The notes under the pieces: model-generated | Told to the model about the DNA's origin: nothing | The model's database searches: none | The model's input: the letters and a program-made list of their open reading frames with translations, nothing else | Shown: one piece after another, positions 26,252 through 34,090 of the stretch | Layout of the letters: each line of letters starts with the position of its first letter | How positions within the stretch are numbered: position 1 is the first letter of the stretch | Made by a program: the position numbers and the translations under genes | From: Mycobacterium marinum | GTDB taxonomy: Bacteria; Actinomycetota; Actinomycetes; Mycobacteriales; Mycobacteriaceae | Reading direction: 5' to 3' | Length of the DNA: 64,000 bases | Assembly (NCBI RefSeq): GCF_003391395.1 | Contig: NZ_CP024190.1 | Coordinates: 1,922,001 to 1,986,000 of the forward strand

Positions 26252-27373
26252 GTGAGTGGCAGCAGCCGGCGTGGCGAACGTCTCCGGGTTGCCGTCGTGT
26301 TCGGCGGACGCAGCAACGAGCATGCGATCTCATGCGTGTCTGCGGGCAGCATTCTGCGCAATCTTGACCCGCGACGCTTCGAGGTGATCGCGATCGGGAT
26401 CACCCCGCAAGGCTCGTGGGTGCTCACCGACGGCAACCCGGATGCGCTGGCAATCACCGACCGGCGGCTACCCGAGGTGAGCTCGCAGTCCGGCACCGAG
26501 CTGGCTTTGCCGGCAGATCCGCGCTGGGGCGGCCAACTGGTCTCGTTGCCGCCCGGTGCCGGAGAGGTGCTGGCCTCGGTCGACGTGGTGTTTCCCGTGC
26601 TGCATGGACCGTACGGCGAGGACGGAACGATCCAGGGACTACTCGAACTCGCCGGCGTTCCCTATGTCGGCGCCGGGGTGCTGGCCAGCGCGGCCGGTAT
26701 GGACAAAGAGTTCACCAAGAAACTGTGGAGTGCGGCGGGGCTACCGATCGGCCCGCATGCCGTGCTGCGCCCATCGCGACAATCGCTGGACCGCGAGGAA
26801 CTGCAGCGGCTGGGGTTGCCGGCTTACGTCAAACCCGCGCGCGGCGGCTCCTCGATCGGTGTCAGCCGGGTCTCGAGCTTCGATGAGCTGCCCGCCGCGA
26901 TCGCCGCCGCCCGGCGACACGATCCGAAGGTGATCGTCGAGGCCGCGATCAACGGTCGCGAGCTGGAGTGCGGCGTGCTCGAGTTCCCCGACGGCAGATT
27001 GGAAGCCAGCACCCTGGGAGAGATCCGGGTGGCCGGGGTGCGTGGACGCGAAGACGGTTTCTATGACTTTGAGACCAAATACCTCGACGACGCTGCCGAA
27101 TTGGACGTGCCGGCCAAGGTCGAAGACGACGTCGCTGACGCGGTGCGCCAGCTGGCGATTCGCGCTTTCGAGGCCATCGACTGCCAAGGCCTGGCCCGAG
27201 TCGACTTCTTCCTCACCGACGACGGCCCGGTGATCAACGAGATCAACACGATGCCGGGGTTCACCACGATCTCGATGTACCCGCGGATGTGGGCGGCCAG
27301 CGGGGTCGACTATCCCACCTTGCTGGCCACCATGGTGGAGACCGCGTTGGCGCGGGGCATCGGCCTGCGCTAA
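26252..27373 (+). CDS. ddl: D-alanine-D-alanine ligase
   Basis: 373-aa ATP-grasp ligase making the D-Ala-D-Ala dipeptide of peptidoglycan; target of D-cycloserine in characterised mycobacteria. Motifs: VVFGGRSNEHAISCVSAGS at the N-terminus, FPVLHGPYGEDGTIQGLLE, ATP-grasp KPARGGSSIGVSRV, and the metal/substrate segment RVDFFLTDDGPVINEINTMPGFT with the C-terminal SMYPRMW. GTG start at 26252 gives the same 373 residues as the M. tuberculosis enzyme. The stop overlaps that of the converging DUF3515 gene. Confidence 0.96.
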   Translation: MSGSSRRGERLRVAVVFGGRSNEHAISCVSAGSILRNLDPRRFEVIAIGITPQGSWVLTDGNPDALAITDRRLPEVSSQSGTELALPADPRWGGQLVSLPPGAGEVLASVDVVFPVLHGPYGEDGTIQGLLELAGVPYVGAGVLASAAGMDKEFTKKLWSAAGLPIGPHAVLRPSRQSLDREELQRLGLPAYVKPARGGSSIGVSRVSSFDELPAAIAAARRHDPKVIVEAAINGRELECGVLEFPDGRLEASTLGEIRVAGVRGREDGFYDFETKYLDDAAELDVPAKVEDDVADAVRQLAIRAFEAIDCQGLARVDFFLTDDGPVINEINTMPGFTTISMYPRMWAASGVDYPTLLATMVETALARGIGLR

Positions 27374-27954
27374 CCCGCCGGGGCCGGGTCGATCGGCACC
27401 GGCGCAATGGCGCGGTCGATGATCTCGGACAACTCCTGGATGGGGGTGGGCCCCGACCCCGCGGGCAAGGTCAGCGCCACGTAGACCGGACGGTCCACGG
27501 TGTACCAGGTGGATCTGCTCCCCGCCGTCGCGGTGCCGGCGGCCTCGGTTTGGTCGCTGACCCGAAACCACTGCACCCGGTCGACGACCTGAATCGGCGC
27601 CCCCACCACGAAGTCGGCCGGGCGGTCCAGCCCGCAGCGCAATATCACCGGCTCATCGGCGGCCGCGGAGCTCCAGGCGCCGGTGCCTTGCGGTGCGGGT
27701 TGCACCATGGGCGCGCGCTGATAGTCGCCGAGACGCTGCGGCAACGCGGTCAGCAGCGCGTGGCACGCGGGACTGGCCGCCTGCGGGGCGGGAACCGAGG
27801 GGACGGCGATCGGTTGTCGCGGTACCTCGCGGTTGGCCGCGATCACCAGAATTGCCCCGAGGGCGGCCACCCCCAGCAGTGCGGCGGCGATGATCAGGAC
27901 TCGTGGCGGACCATCGGGATCGGGTTGGTGCTTGGCCGGGGTGTCGCCTGTCAC
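27370..27954 (-). CDS. DUF3515 membrane-anchored protein (Rv2980-like)
   Basis: 194 aa with one membrane helix near the N-terminus (about 19-40, RVLIIAAALLGVAALGAILV) and an extracytoplasmic domain beginning with a proline-rich linker. The domain has two conserved cysteines (SPACHALLTALPQRLGDYQR and ILRCGLDRPADF) and matches the DUF3515 pattern of actinobacterial envelope proteins of unknown function. GTG start. It always neighbours ddl/thiL in mycobacteria as I recall, hinting at envelope biology, but no function is assigned. Confidence 0.82.
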   Translation of the reverse strand: MTGDTPAKHQPDPDGPPRVLIIAAALLGVAALGAILVIAANREVPRQPIAVPSVPAPQAASPACHALLTALPQRLGDYQRAPMVQPAPQGTGAWSSAAADEPVILRCGLDRPADFVVGAPIQVVDRVQWFRVSDQTEAAGTATAGSRSTWYTVDRPVYVALTLPAGSGPTPIQELSEIIDRAIAPVPIDPAPAG

Positions 27955-28161
27955 CGCGTCGGATACCTCCGGTTCAACTCGACTCTCCTGTCCAACCCGG
28001 TCCGCCCCGGAACCGCAACCGGCCCGCGCGGGTGTTTCGGGTCGTCAGGGCTCATACACTAACGCGGTCCGCCCGGGCGGGCAGGAACCCCAAAATTACC
28101 GCAGACCGCTCTCGGTTCGCGGGTATGCAAGTCCGGGCCGGTACACCACGAAGGAGGTGGC

Positions 28162-29127
28162 GTGGGTCAGGACACGTCGGGACAGACACCGACCCTGCGC
28201 GAGCTCGGGGAGTTCGCCGTGATCGACCGGTTGGTGCAGGGGCGCAACCAGCCCGCTGTCGTTGAGCTGGGGCCAGGCGATGATGCTGCGGTGGTGGCCG
28301 CCCCCGACGGCCGTACGGTGATTTCCACCGACATGCTGGTCCAAGATCGCCACTTCCGGCTGGACTGGTCGAGTCCCCACGACGTCGGTCGAAAAGCGAT
28401 CGCCCAGAACGCCGCCGACATCGCCGCGATGGGCGCCAGGCCTACCGCGTTCGTGGTGAGCTTGGGCGCACCCGCCCACACGCCGGTGGCCGAGGTGACT
28501 GCGTTGCTCGACGGCATGTGGGAGGAGGCCGGACGGATCGGCGCCGGAATCGTCGGCGGCGATATGGTCCAGTGTCCGCAATGGGTGGTGTCGGTCAGCG
28601 TTCTGGGTGACCTCGAAGGTCGTCCGCCGGTCACCCGTGGCGGCGCCGAGCCGGGCTCGTCGGTCGCGGTCGCTGGCGAACTGGGCCGTTCGGCGGCCGG
28701 ATATGAGCTGTGGCACAACGATATTGCCGGGTTTGACGAACTTCGCCGCCGCCATCTGGTACCTGACCCGCCCTACGGCCAGGGTGTGGCGGCGGCGGTG
28801 GCCGGGGCTCAAGCGATGATTGACGTCTCCGACGGCTTGGTCGCCGACCTGCGCCATATCGCCGATGCCGCTGCGGTCGGCATCGACATCGCCACGGCGG
28901 CGTTGGCCCAAGACCATCGTGCGGTGATCGCAGCCGCGGATGCGGTGGGCGCCGATCCGTGGGGGTGGGTGCTCGGTGGGGGTGAGGACCACGCGCTGGT
29001 GGCGTGTTTTCCCGGTGCGGTGCCCGATGGCTGGCGGGGAATCGGGCGGGTGTTGGACGGGCCGGCCCGGGTGCTGGTCGACGGCCAGCAGTGGAGCGGT
29101 CACGCCGGCTGGCAGTCATTTGACTAG
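28162..29127 (+). CDS. thiL: Thiamine-monophosphate kinase
   Basis: 321 aa. ThiL phosphorylates thiamine monophosphate to thiamine diphosphate. The AIRS-like fold shows the conserved ATP/Mg sites: ELGPGDDAAVV (about 36-46), STDMLVQDRHF, AQNAADIAAMGARP, GAGIVGGDMVQ, and MIDVSDGLVADLRHIA plus GGGEDHALV in the second half. GTG start preceded by an excellent AAGGAGGTG ribosome site. The downstream DUF1330-ung unit begins 26 bp later with its own promoter. Confidence 0.95.
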   Translation: MGQDTSGQTPTLRELGEFAVIDRLVQGRNQPAVVELGPGDDAAVVAAPDGRTVISTDMLVQDRHFRLDWSSPHDVGRKAIAQNAADIAAMGARPTAFVVSLGAPAHTPVAEVTALLDGMWEEAGRIGAGIVGGDMVQCPQWVVSVSVLGDLEGRPPVTRGGAEPGSSVAVAGELGRSAAGYELWHNDIAGFDELRRRHLVPDPPYGQGVAAAVAGAQAMIDVSDGLVADLRHIADAAAVGIDIATAALAQDHRAVIAAADAVGADPWGWVLGGGEDHALVACFPGAVPDGWRGIGRVLDGPARVLVDGQQWSGHAGWQSFD

Positions 29128-29146
29128 CGCGGCAATTGAGTAGGGT
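29119..29146 (+). promoter_or_regulatory. Leaderless promoter of the DUF1330-ung unit
   Basis: TTTGAC (29119-29124) and TAGGGT (29141-29146) are 16 bp apart and resemble SigA -35 and -10 elements. The -10 is followed by exactly 6 nt before the GTG at 29153, so the transcript would begin at or next to the start codon. The -35 box lies across the thiL stop codon. Confidence 0.6.
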
Positions 29147-29152
29147 GACGCG

Positions 29153-29443
29153 GTGACCGTCTACGCGATCGCCCAATTGAGATTCACCGACCGGCCCGCC
29201 TATGACCGGTACCAGGCAGCGTTTATAGAGGTCTTCGATCGCTACGCGGGAACGCTGCTCGCTGCCGACGAGTCACCGACGGTGGTGGAGGGGCAGTGGG
29301 ACCGCGAGAAGGTGGTGCTGATGTCGTTCCCTGACGAAGCGGCATTTCGCGACTGGGCGCAGTCGCCGGATTACCAGGACATCGCCAAGGATCGCCGGGA
29401 GGGCGCCGATACGGTCGTGTTGCTGGCTCGGGGGTTGCAGTGA
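29153..29443 (+). CDS. DUF1330 family small protein
   Basis: 96-aa dimeric alpha/beta-barrel protein of the DUF1330 family ([53 protein letters not shown]). The conserved W/F-rich C-terminal half is intact. Function in the family is unknown, though the fold is that of small monooxygenases and lactone-binding proteins. GTG start, no Shine-Dalgarno, consistent with leaderless translation. The stop overlaps the ung start by 4 bp, so ung expression depends on this gene. Confidence 0.85.
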
Positions 29444-30123
29444 CCGCGCGGGCGCTCGATGAACTGGTCGAGCCGGGGTGGGCGAAAGCTCTCGAGCCGG
29501 TCGCCGACCAGGTAACTGCGATGGGGCAGTTCTTGCGGGCCGAACTAGCGGCGGGCCGTAAGTACCTGCCCGCGGGGCCGAACGTCTTGCGCGCGTTTAC
29601 TTTTCCCTTCGACCAGGTGCGAATTCTGATCGTTGGCCAAGATCCCTACCCGACACCCGGACACGCGGTGGGACTGAGCTTTTCGGTAGCCCCCGATGTC
29701 CGCCCGCTCCCACGCAGCCTGTCCAACATTTTCCAGGAGTATGCGGACGATCTGGGCTATCCGATGCCCGCCTGCGGCGACTTGACGCCGTGGGCGCAGC
29801 GCGGTGTCATGCTGTTGAACAGGGTGCTCACGGTTCGGCCCAGCAACCCGGCGTCACATCGGGGCAAGGGCTGGGAAGCGGTGACCGAGTGCGCCATCCG
29901 GGCTTTGGCCGCGCGGTCGCAGCCGATGGTTGCCATTCTCTGGGGGCGCGACGCGTCGACCCTGAAGCCGATGTTGGCCGACGGCGATTGTGCTTCGATC
30001 GAATCTCCACACCCATCGCCGCTATCGGCGTCTCGTGGTTTCTTCGGTTCACGGCCGTTCAGCCGGGCCAACGAATTGCTTACCGGCAGGGGAGCCGACC
30101 CGATTGACTGGCGCTTGCCCTGA
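29440..30123 (+). CDS. ung: Uracil-DNA glycosylase
   Basis: 227-aa family-1 UDG that excises uracil from DNA. Catalytic Asp68 lies in [19 protein letters not shown]; the uracil-binding and stacking residues follow in [22 protein letters not shown]; the Leu-insertion/His loop is [15 protein letters not shown] with His191. Length and motifs match the M. tuberculosis enzyme. GTG start overlapping the DUF1330 stop (GTGA). Confidence 0.96.
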
Positions 30124-30128
30124 GCGCC

Positions 30129-31061
30129 ATGAGGGCGTTGCGTGCGCACCGGCGCGGCGGCCCGGAAACGCTGGCCGTCGAGCGCGCACCGGTGCCGGTG
30201 CCGGCGGCCGGCGAGGTCGTGGTAGCCGTGCGCGCTGCTGGCATCACGTTCGACGAGTTGACCTGGGACCAGACCTGGACCCGCGATGGTGTCAGCCGGA
30301 CACCGGTGATCCCGTCACACGAAGTCTCCGGAGTGATCCATGAAATCGGATCGGGTACCGAAGATTTCCATTGTGGTGATGAGGTCTACGGGCTGATCGG
30401 TTTCGATCGAGACGGTGCGGCAGCCGATTTCGTCGCGGTGCCCGCCGCGCACCTGGCCGTTAAGCCTGCGACGGTCAGCCATACCGTGGCGGCGGCGCTG
30501 CCACTGGCCGGGTTGACCGCGCTGCAGGCACTTGTCGATCACGCGTCGGTACGGCCCGGCGAAGCGGTATTGGTGCACGGAGGGGCCGGGGGAGTCGGGG
30601 CCCTGGTGGTCCAACTGGCGGCCATCCTCGGCGCCAACGTCACCGCTACCGTTCGCAGCGATGCCGGCGAGCTGGTCGGCCGCCTGGGTGCCCAGCGGGT
30701 AATCGACACCCGCACCGAAGCATTCGAGCGGACCGCCACCGATTTCGACGTCGTCATCGACACGGTGGGCGGGGACACATTGGACAGATCCTTCGCGGTG
30801 TTGCGCCCAGGCGGACGGCTGGTCACCCTCTCGGCGCCGCCGCCCGCCGGCAAGGCCGACGAACATGGCGTTACCGCAATGTTTTTCATCGTGACGCCCA
30901 ACCGCGATCAGCTCAACAGGCTCGGCGAGCTGGTCGGCAGTGGGCGGCTGCATGTCGAGATTGCGCAGAGTTTTCCGCTGGCCAAGGGGCGCGAGGCGTT
31001 CGAAAGCGGACGGGGTGCCGCTCGGCGAGCGGGCAAGACCGTCATCACGGTGGGACAGTGA
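30129..31061 (+). CDS. Zinc-independent quinone/alcohol oxidoreductase (MDR family)
   Basis: 310 aa. An N-terminal GroES-like domain (HEVSGVIHEIGSGTEDFHCGDEVYGLIGFDRDGAAADF) and a Rossmann domain with VLVHGGAGGVGALVVQLAAILGA. The zinc-binding cysteines of classical alcohol dehydrogenases are absent, as in quinone reductases of the medium-chain dehydrogenase family. Substrate unknown. It starts 6 bp after the ung stop, so co-transcription with ung is likely. It has no counterpart at this place in the M. tuberculosis order I remember. Confidence 0.83.
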   Translation: MRALRAHRRGGPETLAVERAPVPVPAAGEVVVAVRAAGITFDELTWDQTWTRDGVSRTPVIPSHEVSGVIHEIGSGTEDFHCGDEVYGLIGFDRDGAAADFVAVPAAHLAVKPATVSHTVAAALPLAGLTALQALVDHASVRPGEAVLVHGGAGGVGALVVQLAAILGANVTATVRSDAGELVGRLGAQRVIDTRTEAFERTATDFDVVIDTVGGDTLDRSFAVLRPGGRLVTLSAPPPAGKADEHGVTAMFFIVTPNRDQLNRLGELVGSGRLHVEIAQSFPLAKGREAFESGRGAARRAGKTVITVGQ

Positions 31062-31110
31062 CAGCGGCCGGCTCGCCGCGGATTGCGCTACGGCCTGAGA
31101 CCATCGAGGC

Positions 31111-31761
31111 ATGTACGACTTGGATGAGACCATCCGTCTGCGGCGTTCGACGCGCATGTTCCTGCCCCGCCCGGTGCCGCGGCGGTTGGTGCAGGAAGCG
31201 CTCGAACTTGCGATGTGTGCCCCCTCGAACTCCAATGTGCAGCCCTGGCATGTCGTGTTTACCAGCGGTGCGGCATGCGACCGATTGGTTGCGGCGATGC
31301 TGGAAAGGGCGCGCTCCGAGCCGCCCAATGTTGCGCGATTGCCGCCGGCATTCACCCACCTACGCAGCGCACTGGGAGCACAGGTCTACGGGGCGATGGG
31401 CATTGCTCGCGATGACACGCAGGCCCGACAGACCGCTGTGCTGCGCAACTGGGAGTTCTTCCGGGCCCCGCTGGGCGGCATCGTATCGATGCACCAGGAG
31501 CTGGGGCTGGTCGACAGCATGGGTGTCGGCATGTTCCTGCAGAACCTGATGCTGGCGCTGACCGCGCGCGGTCTGGGCACCTGCGTACAGGTCTCCATCG
31601 CCGGCTATCCCGAGATCGTCCGCAAGCAGGTGGGCATACCTTCGCACCTGACCATCCTGTGTGGCCTGGCGATCGGCTATCCCGACCCGGACTTTGCCGG
31701 CAATCAGCTGCGCGTTGGTCGCGACGATGTTGCTGAACACGTCGTTTTTCTCGACGATTGA
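31111..31761 (+). CDS. Nitroreductase family flavoprotein
   Basis: 216 aa. The FMN-binding start (YDLDETIRLRRSTRMFLPRPVPRRLVQEALELAMCAPSNSNVQPW) and the C-terminal GLGTCVQVSIAGYPEIVRKQVGIP and LCGLAIGYPDPD segments are typical of the NfsB/nitroreductase fold. Such enzymes reduce quinones, nitro compounds or flavins with NAD(P)H. It follows the MDR-family gene after 49 bp, forming a small redox pair downstream of ung. Substrate unknown. Confidence 0.85.
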   Translation: MYDLDETIRLRRSTRMFLPRPVPRRLVQEALELAMCAPSNSNVQPWHVVFTSGAACDRLVAAMLERARSEPPNVARLPPAFTHLRSALGAQVYGAMGIARDDTQARQTAVLRNWEFFRAPLGGIVSMHQELGLVDSMGVGMFLQNLMLALTARGLGTCVQVSIAGYPEIVRKQVGIPSHLTILCGLAIGYPDPDFAGNQLRVGRDDVAEHVVFLDD

Positions 31762-31916
31762 CTGGCCAGCGGGCGCGAGAAGAGCTTGCGGTGACCGGAG
31801 TTGGGCGGGCCCGTACACGCCAAATCGCCCGGCTCTATCGAGCCGGGCGAACAGGCGCGAGCAACCACGAACTCGGTGGCGCCGCCACTGGCTGGGCCGA
31901 ACCCGCCGGTGGCTGT

Positions 31917-32111
31917 TCAGCCGCGGCTGACCTTACCGGCCTTGATGCACGAGGTGCAGACGTTGAGGCGCTTCTTGTTGCCGCCAGGGCGGGTCACGGC
32001 GCGCACGGTCTGGACGTTGGGGTCCCACCGGCGACTGGTGCGGCGGTGGGAGTGCGACACCGACTTGCCGAAGCCGGGGCCTTTCCCGCAGATATCGCAC
32101 ACAGCGGCCAT
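31917..32111 (-). CDS. rpmB: 50S ribosomal protein L28, zinc-binding type
   Basis: 64 aa. L28 core (GKGPGFGKSVSHSHRRTSRRWDPNVQTV) with two CxxC pairs, Cys5/Cys8 and Cys52/Cys55, that form a zinc ribbon. This is the C+ (zinc) paralogue; mycobacteria also carry a cysteine-free copy repressed by zinc. ATG 32111 has a GAGGAG ribosome site. It converges with the nitroreductase gene and diverges from the DAK2 gene. Confidence 0.95.
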   Translation of the reverse strand: MAAVCDICGKGPGFGKSVSHSHRRTSRRWDPNVQTVRAVTRPGGNKKRLNVCTSCIKAGKVSRG

Positions 32112-32393
32112 TGTTGCACTCCTCAAGTCTGTTGGGTTCCGGCGACCCGGCCGGGACAGCCTAGATCTACCCAGGCCGTCCTAGGATACCGACGTCCCCG
32201 GCAAGCACCAAAACGAGCCACCGCTAAGGGTGGCGTCAGGGCCGGTCTCGTCGGACCGCCTGGCTAGGCTCGATGGGCCGGGTCCCCGGTGGCCCGGGGT
32301 GTTCCCTCGCGCATGAACCGACGCAAACTATCCGCAACGTCACCGGAGCTACGCTGGCGCCCACCGGGGCTAGGCAGAGGAGGTGGGGGCAGG

Positions 32394-34088
32394 TTGGGCA
32401 CGACTGAACGCCCGCTGGATGCCTTGGCCCTGCGAGACTGGGCGCACACCGGCGTCAGCGACCTGATCACCCACCTTGACGAGATCAACCGGCTGAACGT
32501 GTTTCCGGTCGCCGATTCCGATACCGGCGCGAACATGCTGTTCACCATGCGATCCGCGCTTGCTCAGGTCGATTCGACGGGTGGTGCGGGGCCCGAACAC
32601 CCCGAAGACCCCGAGCACAGGGATGTCGCCCAGGTCGCGGCCGCGTTGGCGGCCGGCGCCCTCAACGGCGCACGCGGCAATTCCGGGGTGATCCTGTCAC
32701 AGATCCTGCGCGGTGTTTCCGATGTGACCGATAGCGCCGCCGCCGGTCAACCGTTGGCCGCAATCGACGCGGCACTGCTGGCCGCGGCCCTGTGGCGCGG
32801 CGTCGAGCTGGTCATCACGTCGATGGGCGGTGAGGAAGTGCCGGGCACCATCGTCTCGGTCCTGCGCGCCGCCGCGGTCGCGGTCCGGCAGTGTGCTGAC
32901 GCCGGCGAAGGGTTGGCCGCCGCCGTCGCCGCGGCGGGGGACGCGGCGGTGGTTGCGCTGGAGAAGACCCCCGAGCAGCTCGACGTGCTGGCCGACGCGG
33001 GTGTTGTCGATGCCGGCGGACGAGGATTGTTGGTCCTGCTGGACGCGCTGCGCTCGACCATCACCGGTCAGACTCCCGCGCGATCGGTCTACGAGCCGGC
33101 CCCGCGCTCGCCGGCGCTCGGGGCGGGGGTGCCGGCACCCGTACCGCAGTTCGAGGTGATGTACCTGCTGGCCGGTTGCGATGCCGCGGCGGCCGACACG
33201 CTGCGCGATCGGCTCTCGGAGCTGGGGGATTCGGTGGCAATTGCCGCCGCACCATCGGAGAGCTATTCGGTGCATGTGCACACCGACGACGCGGGCGCGG
33301 CCGTCGAGGCCGGGCTGGCGGCGGGGCGGCTGAGCAAGATCGTGATCTCGGCGCTCAGTTCCGGGACCACTGCACTGGCGGCCGGCGGTTGGACCCGCCA
33401 GCGCGCCGTGCTGGCCATTGTCGACGGCGACGGTGCCGCCGAACTGTTTGCCGCCGAAGGTGCGTGTGTGTTGCGTCCCGGCGCGGGGGCCGCGGCGCCC
33501 GCGTCCGACCTGAGCGCACACCAGTTGGTGCGCGCGGTGGTCGACACCGGTGCCGCGCAGGTCATGGTGTTGCCCAACGGCTACGTCGCCGTCGAGGAAC
33601 TGGTGGCCGGCTGTACGGCGGCCATCGGCTGGGGCGTTGACGTGGTCCCGGTGCCGACGGGGTCGATGGTGCAGGGCCTGGCCGCGCTGGCCGTGCACGA
33701 CCCGGCCAGTCAGGCGGTCGACGACGGCTACACCATGGCCCGGGCCGCTGGGGCCGCCCGGCACGGATCGGTACGTATCGCCACCGAGACGGCACTGACC
33801 TGGGCTGGAACCTGCAAACCGGGCGATGGTCTGGGTATCGCCGGCGATGAGGTGCTGATCGTCGCCGATGACGTCGCCGCGGCGGCGATCGGGTTGGTCG
33901 ATCTGTTGTTGGCGCCGGGAGGAGACTTGGTGACGGTGCTGATAGGCGCCGGTATCGATGATGATGAACGGATTGCCAGGCTGGTTGAGAGCCTGGAAAA
34001 ACACATGCACGACCATCACCCGGGGACCGAGTTGGTGATCTACCGCACCGGTCATCGCGGTGACGCGCTGCTGATCGGGGTGGAGTAG
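32394..34088 (+). CDS. DAK2-domain (YloV/FakA-like) protein
   Basis: 564 aa from the chosen start. The N-terminal DAK2 domain binds ATP/Mg (RLNVFPVADSDTGANMLFTM, LNGARGNSGVILSQILRGV, DAGVVDAGGRGLLVLLDALR); a central and a C-terminal domain follow as in YloV/FakA, the ATP-binding subunit of fatty-acid kinase. It could phosphorylate fatty acids bound to a DegV-type partner, none of which is nearby. TTG 32394 is chosen because AGGAGG lies at 32377-32382 and a -10-like TACGCT at 32350; in-frame ATG 32289 would add 35 basic, low-complexity residues. In M. tuberculosis H37Rv the equivalent is annotated as two genes (Rv2975c/Rv2974c); here it is whole. Confidence 0.85.
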   Translation: MGTTERPLDALALRDWAHTGVSDLITHLDEINRLNVFPVADSDTGANMLFTMRSALAQVDSTGGAGPEHPEDPEHRDVAQVAAALAAGALNGARGNSGVILSQILRGVSDVTDSAAAGQPLAAIDAALLAAALWRGVELVITSMGGEEVPGTIVSVLRAAAVAVRQCADAGEGLAAAVAAAGDAAVVALEKTPEQLDVLADAGVVDAGGRGLLVLLDALRSTITGQTPARSVYEPAPRSPALGAGVPAPVPQFEVMYLLAGCDAAAADTLRDRLSELGDSVAIAAAPSESYSVHVHTDDAGAAVEAGLAAGRLSKIVISALSSGTTALAAGGWTRQRAVLAIVDGDGAAELFAAEGACVLRPGAGAAAPASDLSAHQLVRAVVDTGAAQVMVLPNGYVAVEELVAGCTAAIGWGVDVVPVPTGSMVQGLAALAVHDPASQAVDDGYTMARAAGAARHGSVRIATETALTWAGTCKPGDGLGIAGDEVLIVADDVAAAAIGLVDLLLAPGGDLVTVLIGAGIDDDERIARLVESLEKHMHDHHPGTELVIYRTGHRGDALLIGVE

Positions 34089-34090
34089 CC

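Noticed and set aside
31758..32267. Plus-strand frame over rpmB
   Set aside because: It is antisense to L28, whose zinc-ribbon cysteines are intact.
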